From a virus: a DNA stretch of 38,229 bases. The stretch is from positions 1 through 38,229 of IMG/VR virus record IMGVR_UViG_3300043773_002207. One strand, written 5' to 3'. The position numbers and the translations under genes were made by a program. A model generated the notes under the pieces. That model searched no databases. It was not told the origin of the DNA and saw only the letters and a program-made list of their open reading frames with translations. Below, piece by piece: positions 1-9,900 of this stretch; the first letter of the stretch is position 1, and every line of letters begins with the position of its first letter.

Positions 1-898
1 CTCTTAAACACCACACTCTTTCATTGGCTACCTCATCAACTTCTATGCTTTCTTTTTTAAGTCCAGCAAAAGCGTTTTTAGTAATATTCAACTTCCAATG
101 ATTAGGTCTATATTCTTTTTCTTTAGCAGAATATCCATTCATGGTTAGAACAATCTGCAACTGATCTCTTAATGTTTTTCTAGAGCAATATAATGTCATG
201 GAGCTACCATTCGGATATGTCCCATCGCAGTATATTAATTCTTGTAAAAAGATATCAAACTGACGTTGCGAAAGTGAGTATACCCAATCAGGAAGAACAT
301 TTTTATCGGACACCAAGTTAGATAGATAGGCATTACCATCTAATCCACCAGTAACATGAAGTTCATGTTGCGGCTTAGTAGATAGAAGCACCTTCCCCTC
401 GATACTTTCTATATTTCTATCTCTTTGTGTAAAAGTAAAAGAAATAGAATTTGCTTCTAGCAAGTTTTTGATTTCATTTACTTTATCTCCAGACTGATAG
501 AAGTGCCAGTATCCATTTTTATCTCTATGAGAATCTGTCAAACACCACGCGGCTAGCTTAATCATCGAATCAGTATATGAAATATTATCAATATTATTAT
601 TTTGGGCAGAGCTAAATACTCTTGTTCTCCACATCGCATCAGCAGGATTTGAAACAATCCACTCATCCTTGTCGGGATGGTAGCCAACTATTCTATGATC
701 TTCTGTGACCGAAAAGGCCAAATTATTTGAGTCATAACTATAAAGTTTACCAGTATAGCTATAGTCAACTATATCTTCAATATTAACCCATTGATAATTT
801 CCATCATCATCAACACTCAATACTTTATCTCTTAAAGAGATTTCATCAATCGATTTGAATCCATCTTCTGTTAAAGCTAAAGTATCAACTGTATGACA
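1..898 (-). other. Intein with LAGLIDADG-type homing endonuclease motifs (C-terminus outside the window)
   Basis: The insertion begins at Cys253 of the host protein, directly after the GNHG active-site motif. Visible splicing motifs are block A (CHTVDTLALTEDGFKSIDEI) and block B (FSVTEDHRIVGY, with the TxxH residues Thr317 and His320). Two LAGLIDADG-like helices follow: MIKLAAWCLTDS with Asp374 and FLQELIYCDGT with Asp477. They are about 100 residues apart, as in single-chain two-motif endonucleases. The last visible residues, ERVWCLR, look like the start of block F. The terminal His-Asn and the +1 Cys/Ser/Thr lie beyond base 1. About 299 intein residues are visible, consistent with a full-size bifunctional intein. 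Splicing would restore the phosphoesterase. The acidic residues of both helices are present, so endonuclease activity is plausible but not shown. Confidence 0.9.
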
Positions 899-1654
899 AC
901 CATGATTACCTATCACACCAGTAATATGGATTCGATCAAATGATTCAAGTGCTCTATTTAAGAATCTAGAAATTATTTCTGGACCGTTCACACCAACTTG
1001 ACGGTATAGGCCTGAATCGATTAAGAAACTTTGACCTGGAAAGATTTCTTCACCTTCAACGATGTCACCTAAAAACCACACATGTAAATCAGTAACTGGG
1101 TGATGCGCTCTTTGTATTTCTACTATTTCGAGCATTTTATCTGTATATAAATCGATTCTTGCGGCAAGTACTTCAGAATTATAATCTGGAGTTACCTTAC
1201 CTAATTGCCAGTCTCCAAAAACTGCCACAGCAACTTCTTCTGAAGCATAGCTTGTGACTTTTTTAACTTTATTTGGTTGAGTTTTAGGAAACTCGAAACC
1301 TGCAAAAGAATCAAACGCAGCGGCATACACGGCTCGGACAGCTTCATCTTTTACGTTCTTGTACCTATCAGCCAGTCTAGCTAAACGCTTATTTTCTGCT
1401 CTTAGAAAATCTGGATGAGAACCTGCAAAATGCAAATTTTCATAATCATGAGTTTCACTATCATAAAATTCTTCTACAATATCATTCTCATACATTTTAT
1501 TATCAAAACTTGGGTTAACAGCATCTTCTTGAACTGTTACTTTGTCACCTAACACTTCACCAAAGCCTTGATTGCCAGAAACTAACTTTTTAGCTTCTTC
1601 CATATTTGGAGCACGAACGACAGATTTTTTGACTACATGATAAACTTTTGACAT
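1..1654 (-). CDS. Calcineurin-like metallophosphoesterase interrupted by an intein (3' end outside the window)
   Basis: The frame opens at an ATG at 1654, preceded by an AGGTGA-type ribosome binding site, and stays open to base 1 (551 complete codons), so it is truncated by the window edge. Residues 1-252 are the N-extein. From about residue 140 they carry metallophosphoesterase metal-site motifs: GDWQLG (Asp148), GDIVEG (Asp197, Glu200) and GNHG (Asn250, His251). The usual DxH of the first motif reads DWQ, so a histidine ligand is replaced by Gln150. The family hydrolyses phosphodiesters or phosphomonoesters with two metals; the substrate here is unknown, and an SbcD/Mre11-like nuclease is one possibility. 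From Cys253 the sequence is intein. The gene starts 19 bases after the J-like baseplate gene, so it may be the last cistron of the tail operon. Residues 1-130 are charged and not recognised. Confidence is high for the family and low for the substrate. Confidence 0.85.
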   Translation of the reverse strand, partial: MSKVYHVVKKSVVRAPNMEEAKKLVSGNQGFGEVLGDKVTVQEDAVNPSFDNKMYENDIVEEFYDSETHDYENLHFAGSHPDFLRAENKRLARLADRYKNVKDEAVRAVYAAAFDSFAGFEFPKTQPNKVKKVTSYASEEVAVAVFGDWQLGKVTPDYNSEVLAARIDLYTDKMLEIVEIQRAHHPVTDLHVWFLGDIVEGEEIFPGQSFLIDSGLYRQVGVNGPEIISRFLNRALESFDRIHITGVIGNHGCHTVDTLALTEDGFKSIDEISLRDKVLSVDDDGNYQWVNIEDIVDYSYTGKLYSYDSNNLAFSVTEDHRIVGYHPDKDEWIVSNPADAMWRTRVFSSAQNNNIDNISYTDSMIKLAAWCLTDSHRDKNGYWHFYQSGDKVNEIKNLLEANSISFTFTQRDRNIESIEGKVLLSTKPQHELHVTGGLDGNAYLSNLVSDKNVLPDWVYSLSQRQFDIFLQELIYCDGTYPNGSSMTLYCSRKTLRDQLQIVLTMNGYSAKEKEYRPNHWKLNITKNAFAGLKKESIEVDEVANERVWCLR

Positions 1655-1673
1655 TTTTCACCTAACTTTAGGT

Positions 1674-2843
1674 TTAGTAATTTGAATTACCTATTATAAC
1701 AGAATATATATTTATATTTCCAGCTGCTGGATATTCTTTAACACTATTTTGAACATAATCCTGCAAAGGTAATTCGCTACCATTAGCAGAAAAACCATTA
1801 AAAGTTACACCTCTAATTAAATCAGAAGATCTTTTAATCTCCTGCTCGATTGCCGATAACGAAACTATATCACCAATAGTCAAAGAATTAATATACCTTC
1901 TGACAAAAAGTGCTGCTTGATTTCTAATACCTGCAATTGCATTATCAGAATTACCAACAGGTATCGTGATCGTTGCACTTAAATTAAAGACTACTTTTTC
2001 TGCTATTCTTACATTCATTCTAACACCAACTGGTTTTACAGTATTTACTGCAGCTAAAATTGCTTCAGGGAGAGATTTTACTGCCGAAGAAACTTCGGGG
2101 ACTACAATAACATCACATGAACCAATCCCATAAGAAGCTTCTCTAATCCTAACATCTCTAACACCCTTAATTGCTAGCGCTGCAAATCTTAAAGATTCAG
2201 CTGTACCACTAGCTTTAGTTTTCATGCCAGCTATAATTCTTCTTCTATAGTTATCATCTGATTCAGAAGTTAGATTTGCGTATACCTCTTTTGGATTTGT
2301 ACAAAAAAGAATTACTGAAGCAGGTGCTATGTAATTATGTTTAGTTAAGGAACCACGAGGCGCAACATATGTGTTATCGGTAAAGTTTGGCTCAACTCGT
2401 CCGTAAGCCTTAGTTGATCCAGCTGGAATAATTACATCACCAGCCAACTTATAGCTATATTGTTTCATGATGAAATTTGAAACATCATTATATACCAAAG
2501 TATCTTTAGGAACCGTTACCACTGTGCTATGAGGTTTATCTAAATAGAATTCAATATTAAAAGACTGTCTTTCATCTGCGACAAAATTAGTTATACTTTT
2601 ACGTGAGATTCCATAAAGATCTCCAATAAGATCTAAATTTCTACCTGATGCAGTTGAAAGATTGCTTTGATTGACAGTAAATCTAAATGCTTCATAAAGA
2701 TCAGATACTTCAGAGCTAAAAGCTTCGGCAAATGCCCTGGCGACAGAACCTGGATACACTGCGCTGATACCAGCATTTTTTTCTAGTGCATTTAAAATTG
2801 AAACTACAATTTCAGATTTATCTTTAATACCATAAATAGTCAT
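1674..2843 (-). CDS. Baseplate J-like protein (T4 gp6 / P2 gpJ family)
   Basis: The 389-residue protein has the layout of the Baseplate_J family. The helical N-terminus (about residues 10-80) contains VYPGSVARAFAEAFSSEVSDLYEA and ends in SGRNLDLIGDLYGISR. A beta-rich middle follows, then the diagnostic region DDNYRRRIIAGMKTKASGT and AALAIKGVRDVRI at about residues 195-235, and a C-terminal sheet and helix. Family members form the wedge ring that links the central hub to the periphery and changes conformation on contraction. The ATG follows the stop of the gp25-like gene directly and uses an AGGAG inside that gene's last codons, so translation is probably coupled. The gene pair gp25-like plus J-like is standard in contractile tails, which supports both calls. 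The length is ordinary for P2-type homologues. Confidence 0.9.
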   Translation of the reverse strand: MTIYGIKDKSEIVVSILNALEKNAGISAVYPGSVARAFAEAFSSEVSDLYEAFRFTVNQSNLSTASGRNLDLIGDLYGISRKSITNFVADERQSFNIEFYLDKPHSTVVTVPKDTLVYNDVSNFIMKQYSYKLAGDVIIPAGSTKAYGRVEPNFTDNTYVAPRGSLTKHNYIAPASVILFCTNPKEVYANLTSESDDNYRRRIIAGMKTKASGTAESLRFAALAIKGVRDVRIREASYGIGSCDVIVVPEVSSAVKSLPEAILAAVNTVKPVGVRMNVRIAEKVVFNLSATITIPVGNSDNAIAGIRNQAALFVRRYINSLTIGDIVSLSAIEQEIKRSSDLIRGVTFNGFSANGSELPLQDYVQNSVKEYPAAGNINIYSVIIGNSNY

Positions 2844-3224
2844 TTACACTCCTAGACCTTGACTTATAGATAATATAACTGGCTGATCTGTATCTGAAAC
2901 AATATGAATATCAAATCTAATTGTGTCTGGACCAGTAGGGACTGCATTAATCTTTATATTGCGTCCTTTAAAAAGCCCCTCGCGCTGAATTCCTTCTCTA
3001 ATTAAACGCTTACCGAATTCACCAGTAGTTGGAGTTTGCGGCATACCGTATAGTTTGGACAAATCAATTCCCAAACTTGGATATACATGAAAGTCGCCTG
3101 GTTCAGTCATTAATCTAATATATACCTGCTGCACATCTGCCTGTAAAGGAGAGTTAACTTTGGATATATCTTTACCGCCATTAATTACGAGATCTCCATC
3201 TAACCCAAAAAATAAATCACTCAT
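2844..3224 (-). CDS. gp25-like baseplate wedge protein
   Basis: This 126-residue protein matches the T4 gp25 / P2 gpW pattern in size and motif order. A short hydrophobic start (DLFFGLDGDLVINGGKDI) is followed by the core TEPGDFHVYPSLGIDLSKLYG at about residues 40-61, which corresponds to the family's conserved 'E-P-G ... P-x-x-G' region. The C-terminal half, with alternating beta strands (INAVPTGPDTIRFDIHIV), fits the same fold. In contractile tails this protein joins the wedge to the first sheath ring and starts sheath polymerisation. The start overlaps the end of the upstream gene by 8 bases (ATGAGTGA) and has an AAGGGA-like ribosome binding site. Position next to the J-like gene supports the call. 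Confidence 0.85.
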   Translation of the reverse strand: MSDLFFGLDGDLVINGGKDISKVNSPLQADVQQVYIRLMTEPGDFHVYPSLGIDLSKLYGMPQTPTTGEFGKRLIREGIQREGLFKGRNIKINAVPTGPDTIRFDIHIVSDTDQPVILSISQGLGV

Positions 3225-3876
3225 TTACTTCCCTTAAAGCTTTCTGATGAGCCTGTTGAAATTCATAGCCCTCTTTCAAATATTTAATTATTAAAGAGAT
3301 ATGATTTTCAGAATATTGTGTTGAATAAGCCTCAATTAAACCAATCTGTTCCATTGTCAAATCATCATAATTATTATCCGAAAAAGTTTTTTGCTCTGGA
3401 TAAGTACTTTTCTCTTTAAATGATGACTCTGCCTTAATAGTAACAAAATTATTTAATTCTTGTTCTTCTTGTTCAATTTCAGAATAAGTATCAAGGAAAT
3501 GATAAACACCATTAATTGCAGAGTGCACAGATTTCATATTAAGTTTAACTAAAGTTGGTTCAGAAAATTTAGATGCGGAATAATTAAAATTATAACTATT
3601 CCACCGTAATCCATCTTCTTTACTAAAGAATCTAATTGAGTCCGCAAAAAGAGAGATACTTTTAGATCTTCCACTTATTACAATTCCAACACCTGGTGCA
3701 GCAAAAATTTCAATATCACCTTGATCATTTAATCTTAAGAAGCTATCTAAATCAGGATGAGTTAAGCCGACTTCTCTATCTGAATATTGTCTTCTTTTAG
3801 AAATTTCTTTTTCAATAGGAAAAGATACCTTTTGCTGTGATCTTTTATTTTTTTCTTCAATACTCAAATTTTTCAT
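3217..3876 (-). CDS. Unrecognised baseplate-region protein
   Basis: I do not recognise this 219-residue protein with certainty. The N-terminus (about 1-40) is highly charged and lysine-rich. Residues about 45-110 form a beta-rich stretch (LRLNDQGDIEIFAAPGVGIV and following) with an aromatic, glycine-containing pattern. Residues about 130-165 are Glu-rich and polar, and the C-terminus (about 170-219) is predicted helical. There is no signal peptide or membrane segment. It lies between the OB-fold spike gene and the gp25-like gene and shares a TAATG stop-start overlap with the former, so a structural role in the baseplate, such as a hub-wedge adaptor, is inferred from context only. Confidence 0.5.
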   Translation of the reverse strand: MKNLSIEEKNKRSQQKVSFPIEKEISKRRQYSDREVGLTHPDLDSFLRLNDQGDIEIFAAPGVGIVISGRSKSISLFADSIRFFSKEDGLRWNSYNFNYSASKFSEPTLVKLNMKSVHSAINGVYHFLDTYSEIEQEEQELNNFVTIKAESSFKEKSTYPEQKTFSDNNYDDLTMEQIGLIEAYSTQYSENHISLIIKYLKEGYEFQQAHQKALREVNE

Positions 3877-4244
3877 TAGTGCACCATGAACCTAGGTATT
3901 CCAGTTTTAACTGTATAGTTTCTTATACTAGATGGATTAACTGTAGTGTCCTCAAAAAAACTCAAAATATATGGGCTAGATTCATTCGAATCACGGAAAG
4001 CTACTAAACAACGAGTCCCAATTGTTGGGGCAACTGACTGAACACCCTTAACAAGCGGACATGGGACACTCCTTACAACACTACCCATCGTTTCTGTATC
4101 ATGCCCATCTAATATCACGGTTGCAGTGTTGTTTACCGAGTCAAAAGACATAACAATACCAGGTCTTGTCTTTTGTTTTTGAGACAGTGTTAAATCTATC
4201 TGATCTTGTATTTTTTTGTCAAATTTAGGATAATTTACTGGCAT
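3876..4244 (-). CDS. OB-fold baseplate spike / gpV-like protein
   Basis: At 122 residues the protein is about the size of the OB domain of T4 gp5 or P2 gpV without the long beta-helix. Residues about 28-100 show the pattern of that domain: RPGIVMSFDSVNNTATVILD, then SVPCPLVKGVQSVAPTIGTR, then CLVAFRDSNESSPYILSFF. The five strands and the 'P-x-x-G-x-x-x-L-V' turn fit the family. In contractile tails this domain trimerises below the hub and holds the tip. No PAAR motif or beta-helix repeat is visible, so the piercing tip, if any, must be encoded elsewhere. The start overlaps the stop of the murein-hydrolase gene (TAATG), suggesting translational coupling. Confidence 0.75.
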   Translation of the reverse strand: MPVNYPKFDKKIQDQIDLTLSQKQKTRPGIVMSFDSVNNTATVILDGHDTETMGSVVRSVPCPLVKGVQSVAPTIGTRCLVAFRDSNESSPYILSFFEDTTVNPSSIRNYTVKTGIPRFMVH

Positions 4245-6979
4245 TACGCATCAACCCTTTTTCTAGCAATCACCCTTTCAGGTTTTAATGGACCTATTGT
4301 CACACCATTTTTAGCAGTAGCTTCGATAACATTAATAGTACCGTCTGAATTTCTGCTATGAAACATTACCACATGCCCTACGTTGGTAGCGCTAGGTTTA
4401 TAAACTATGATATCCAATGGTTGCAAGTCTGCCTCTTCAACATCTTGTAAAGATGGATTATTAAATTGGTCTGAACGCCAAATTTGATACTTAGTGACAA
4501 AATCAATACCCTTCTTTTTATAAACTGCTATAACAAATCCAGAACAGTCGTAGACAAGTGTTCCTGGCGAGAAAGTATATGCATCTCCTCTAAATCCTTT
4601 AATTGTAGCGCCAGCGCCAGCGCCATTTGAAGGCCATGGAGGATCGCCATCTCTGTAGTCTGCAACAGCTGCATAAGGTGCTCCAATTTGAGACTCTGCC
4701 CAAGCGAACGCCGCTGCCGTACTAGCTGGCAGATTTGGTGTTACGCCAGGTGTACGAATTGGATTAATATTATAATTACCATCTGGAAGTCCTGCATAGA
4801 TGTCTCCAGATGGTTCTTTGGGACTTTCTGTGATCCATTTTCTATTTTTATAACTAACAGGAAACACTGTTCCATTCACCCATTTATTCGCATACTGCAC
4901 TGATTTAGATTTTGTTCCAGATGTTCTAAACATCTGCAAAGTCCAATCTCTTAATGCCTTTGGATTTTTTCCAGTGGTTTTATATATATTAATAGCATCA
5001 ACAAATTTAACATTTGAAATAAATCCGTAAGGAGGACCACCACCATAATCTCCCCAGTGCCAAAATATATATCCGGTTTCTGGGGTTGCGCCTAATTTTT
5101 GGGCTGCTGTCATTGTGGAAGGTGCTGGAACGTTAGCTATCACAGTATAAACTAAATATGCTTGATTGTAAGGAATCCAAAGTATTGGATCAACTAAATC
5201 AAAACATTGACTTTTACTTAAATTTTTAAAAGCCCAAGTTGCCATTGAATTAAAATTATCTTGACTAATTACAGTTTGATTATATTGATTAAATTTTGAT
5301 TGAACAATACCAAGTTGCCAACCTTTTCTAGTTATGGGCCTTTCGGCTGGCCCAATCGGCATGAAAAAATCTTTGCCACCATGAGCCTTAGTTAATAAGT
5401 TGCATTGGAATAAACCTACAGACCAGTCACCGCCACCTGTATCTGGATTTAGACTTGCAGGCTTAGTTCCACTTTCTCTAACTGCCACTGCACAAAATAT
5501 TGCCGCTGCCTCATCTGACATAATTGTGCTTCTTAAAAGATCAAATATTTCCTTTTTTTCCAGCTGTCCATTTCTATCATTTACAAAGTTCTTTTTCATA
5601 TTTGTAGTTATAGTGGGCAACGCTCCGGTGCCACCTGGATTTTGAAAACTGCCACCAGGAACTGTTGTGACAAAAGTTCCAGTAGGTCCTAATGCACCGC
5701 CTGGACCAACATATTGACCTGATCTTTGTGAACTGAAACTAAGATGAATATGACTTCTATGATTTGGATCAGAATTAAAATTAACATATTTAAGATTTGG
5801 ATACTTTGTTTTAATAGGAGAATCAATTGGTTCATTACCTGAGACAATGCCGTACTCAGCATTTAGATCTGGGCTAATCACTATTAAATCTGGCATAAGA
5901 TGTCTGGGTGCCCCATTTAATATATCTAGAAAAACGGTAAGACCTTCTCTATATTTAGAGACATCAGTTCCTTGAGATCCGAAATCTACAGCAACAGCCT
6001 TTGTACCTGGTTTTGAACCAATATAGCTAATATCAAAAGCTCTACCAAAAATATGATCACTAACACTATTTCCACTAGTAATAGGAGTTAGATTTGGTCC
6101 CATCGTACTGCCATCCGAGGCTCGAAATACTCCTAATCCACCTTTTAATTCCATTTTAGAACTTAGATAATAAAGCAGCTCGATAACTGCAGGGCAGATA
6201 TATCCTTTTTCTGAGTTTAATTTTATAATTGAATCTTCTACATTTTGATTTTTTTGAACACCTTCATAAAAAGAATCTGTTTGAGTTAAATTTGAAACAC
6301 TGTTTGGGATATCAAAGTTAAAACCAGAAACTAAATAACTTGAATCACTCACAATCCCTAACTCTTTAACAAGTCTTCCGCGTTCGATAATCCAATTTTT
6401 TTCCTCTGGACTAAGATTACTATCAAGCGCCACAGTCCTACTGCCAGAAGTAACATAAGATGGATCAGTGATGTAGTCTACAGAACCATGAGGCTTACCA
6501 TTAATGTAATCACTTGTTGTCGATGCATTTGACATTTCAATTGAAGCCAGTGTAGATGATCTGGAAACAAAATCCATTCCACCCTGAAGACCAACTGCGC
6601 TTTGCGCAATTATCCGATTAAATGCTGCGCCGCCGCTAATGGTGGTTGATTCAGAATCTTCACCACTACTTTCTGGATTAGCTATATTAATTAAGGACGG
6701 AGAATTGAAAACAGATTCCGAACCATGAGTAATTAAAGAATTCAAAGAGCTACCAACAATTTTATTATAAAAAGTTTGTGCGAATTTAGGACTTCTATAA
6801 AGTGAATCTCCAGATAAGGAATCTGATAAAGTCCTACTAGTTAAAGTCCTTCCATAAACACCATCTTTACTACTGCTAGTATTTTTAACTACCATCCTTC
6901 CCGCAGGATAGTAGTTATCAAAAATTGCCTTAGTAAAATCTGCTGAAGTTCTTAATGAGCTACTCGTCAAACCGTCCAT
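4244..6979 (-). CDS. Tail-associated murein hydrolase with M15-like, lysozyme-like and NlpC/P60 domains
   Basis: The 911-residue protein carries three separate cell-wall enzyme modules. Residues about 250-425 resemble a zinc M15-type peptidase: SDHIFGRAFDI gives His309 and Asp316, and HIHLSF gives His410 and His412. Residues about 470-660 resemble a lytic transglycosylase/lysozyme fold, with the likely catalytic Glu502 in VAVRESG followed by DWSVGLFQCN. Residues about 755-905 are an NlpC/P60 cysteine peptidase with Cys812 in YDCSGFV and His869 in VGHVVMF. A Gly/Pro/Thr-rich linker near residues 425-465 separates the first two. The Ser-rich N-terminal 200 residues are unrecognised and may dock on the baseplate. 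No signal peptide is seen, as expected for a virion enzyme. It probably opens the murein locally during DNA entry. An AGGGAG ribosome binding site lies in the end of the giant hub gene. The NlpC/P60 call is the strongest and the M15 call the weakest. Confidence 0.88.
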   Translation of the reverse strand: MDGLTSSSLRTSADFTKAIFDNYYPAGRMVVKNTSSSKDGVYGRTLTSRTLSDSLSGDSLYRSPKFAQTFYNKIVGSSLNSLITHGSESVFNSPSLINIANPESSGEDSESTTISGGAAFNRIIAQSAVGLQGGMDFVSRSSTLASIEMSNASTTSDYINGKPHGSVDYITDPSYVTSGSRTVALDSNLSPEEKNWIIERGRLVKELGIVSDSSYLVSGFNFDIPNSVSNLTQTDSFYEGVQKNQNVEDSIIKLNSEKGYICPAVIELLYYLSSKMELKGGLGVFRASDGSTMGPNLTPITSGNSVSDHIFGRAFDISYIGSKPGTKAVAVDFGSQGTDVSKYREGLTVFLDILNGAPRHLMPDLIVISPDLNAEYGIVSGNEPIDSPIKTKYPNLKYVNFNSDPNHRSHIHLSFSSQRSGQYVGPGGALGPTGTFVTTVPGGSFQNPGGTGALPTITTNMKKNFVNDRNGQLEKKEIFDLLRSTIMSDEAAAIFCAVAVRESGTKPASLNPDTGGGDWSVGLFQCNLLTKAHGGKDFFMPIGPAERPITRKGWQLGIVQSKFNQYNQTVISQDNFNSMATWAFKNLSKSQCFDLVDPILWIPYNQAYLVYTVIANVPAPSTMTAAQKLGATPETGYIFWHWGDYGGGPPYGFISNVKFVDAINIYKTTGKNPKALRDWTLQMFRTSGTKSKSVQYANKWVNGTVFPVSYKNRKWITESPKEPSGDIYAGLPDGNYNINPIRTPGVTPNLPASTAAAFAWAESQIGAPYAAVADYRDGDPPWPSNGAGAGATIKGFRGDAYTFSPGTLVYDCSGFVIAVYKKKGIDFVTKYQIWRSDQFNNPSLQDVEEADLQPLDIIVYKPSATNVGHVVMFHSRNSDGTINVIEATAKNGVTIGPLKPERVIARKRVDA

Positions 6980-6981
6980 AA

Positions 6982-9900
6982 TTAACTCCCTAAACTATAA
7001 GGTATCGCTGCAAGCTCATTTGCATCTTGTACTGATTCAGAATCGGTCATAAGATTCTTAACATAAACTTGCGCCAAATTATTTACTACAAGTTCCCAAT
7101 TCAATGTGACTGGATAACCATTCTCCCAATATTCATCCCAGCTCACCATTGGCCATTCAGAAGCTTTTTCATAAATTCTTTCCAACATCTTGAGATAAAC
7201 TAAATTATTAAATACTTTACGATGAGCTTCAGGCAATGTTGACATTATATCGCCTGGGTTAGAGTAGTCAAAGAATTCATAAACAACAGTATCATTAATA
7301 TGATTATAAATTGTTTCAAACTTTATAAAAAATGGAGACTTATCATAGAGTGTTGCTTTAACAAATTCTTTGGCTTCATCAATACTAATATAATTAATAA
7401 TAGTATATGGAGTTGTATTAAATCCAAATTCATCATCAAAACTTTTTTTACTCATTTTACTTCTAAATATTTGAGCAGTTTCGTCTTTGATTTTACTTAT
7501 AATATCTGGTGGTAAATAATAGAAAATTGTTCCGATAGTTCTATCAAAATTATCTACTTGATATGATGTTTTCATATTTGGAGAAGCACCCGGTTCATAG
7601 TCTGTATCTAAAACGGCGGTTGTTCCTGCAGGACTTGGTGCAACTCTTACAACAAAAAGCTTATCTTTTAATGCTTCACGAGTGTAAACTTTTGCACGTC
7701 CGGCTGGAGTAGAAATATCATAAAGTTTAATTTTACCAGTAACATCATATAAGTCATCAGTATCTGGGAAATCTATATTCTGTTCAATAGCATTTAATTC
7801 CGCTGTGTTAATACCATCAAAACGGATTGTGAATTTATTAGATTCAGTTAAGCAGTCTTGTACTTCGATAGTATCACCGTCAAGAACTCTTGAAAGCTTA
7901 CATACAACTCTAAAATGAGATTGTAGAGAAGCTTTTTCAGGCCCAAGTCCAGCAAGTTTTAATACCCTTGCATGAACAAGTGCATTTTCATAACTAACAT
8001 ATCTCACTAAATCTTTAATCTCTTTTTCTTGCCAACCAAGACTCTTAAAAAGATCATCAGATCTAATATATGTATTCCCCTCAGCTGATCTAACCTTAGT
8101 TCTAACGCCAAGTATTCCAGGCAGTAGCGCTTTACTATGAGGTTTTCCTACAACCATACCCTGATTATAAGAAAGTCCTGCGTCCATTGGTTGGCCATTC
8201 TTATTCAAATATTGTACATATGCGCCATGCTGATCTAGAAGATTATCGCGAACCCATTTCCAACCTTTCCAAGCCAACTGCCCAACAACGGGAACTACCG
8301 AAACTAACGCACCTGATATTGCCTGGAAAGCAGAAATTCCTTGACCTTGAGCTGAGGCCTCAGCGACAATCTGGTCTCTAGAACCAGGCAGAGATACTGC
8401 CATTTGATTAGCAATCAAGTCTTTAACTAAAGCAGAAGATCCATGAGTATATTGGATCCCACCCATCATTTGAGGATTTAAAGCTTCACCTAGGGCATCC
8501 ATTGAAATAGTCCCACCAATATTAATTCCAGAATTAGCTGATCTAATACTATCTAAATACATTCTAGTATCGTTCCTAATTGCTTGTACGTTAAACCATG
8601 AATCTAACCAGGAAGAAATAAACCATCTAGAAGGATCGTTAACCGTCACGAAAGCATTAGGTGTTATAGCTGTAACGAAACCCAGTTCTGGAGTGAAGTG
8701 ATGTACTACTTTCTCAACTACAAAAATGCCGTACATTCTTTCATATACATCAGCAATATAAACAATGTCATGAGGGCGAATATCTGGATTTCCAACCACC
8801 ATTAGTTCGCCACCGTAAATATCTTTAATAGATTCTTTAAGGTGGGCTAACGCAACTCTACGTGCGCTAAGTTCATCTGGAGCACCTTGAATATTTTTTG
8901 CTACGCCTCTTGCAGTTTCTAGAGGATGGAAGAATGGATGTAAGAATCCAGTGAATCCAGATCCAACTAGATTGTCCCAATAGATTCCAGTTTCAACAGT
9001 TTTTTCTACCTGTCTTTCTGCAGGTGCCCCTTTGTCTAGAGCGACTGTAACTGGATATTTTCCATCAGAGATAGCGGTAACTACAGTGGTAACATTATTT
9101 ATATTTTCTTGAATTTGATTACTTAAAATATGTGAGAATGAACTAATGTAGTGGACTCTTTGGAAAGATTCACGTATTTCAATAACTGGTTCACCATACT
9201 CTCTAGTGAATGGATTATCTACAGCCCTTAATAAAGAACCCGGCCTTCCTAAAGAATAATAGATCGAATCATTTAAAGCTTTATTTAAAATATTTGCTTG
9301 CCTGCTAAAATTACCAACTTCAGAAAGTGCATATCCCATTTGTTGCATATTCAATTTAAACATGTTCAATAGGCCAGAAAGACCGTTTGAAATAGCGTTA
9401 AAGATTGGAGCAATATTACTTTCAAAGAAATTACCTACGCCATCAATAGCATCGATAATGATGTCAGTACTACTATTCCCTTCGCCTTTAGTTGCCATTA
9501 AAAGTTGTAGGAATTTTTGCTTTTTAGAAGACTTACCATAGTCGTTATAGGGATTGATGAATTCTCTAAATACTTTGTCAACAGATTTAAAAGACCAAAC
9601 TCCATCTTCTTCACCGCCGCCTCCCAAACCAATAAAGCCTCGCTTTCTATCAGCTTTAAGAACTAACCAAGCCCTAGCATATGGATCCTCCCATAGTCTT
9701 TGTCTAAAGATTCCAACTAATAATAAGAACAATTGTCTTGGACTTTTAATCATTGTTGAATATGATTCCTTATCAACAGTTTGCGTACCACTAGACTGTG
9801 TAGATACTGTTTCATCTGTATCCTGATTCAAATTATCAAAAGGAGACGCATTCACAGTCCCGGCAACTTCTGTAAGAATTTCAAACTTTAAGAAATTTTC

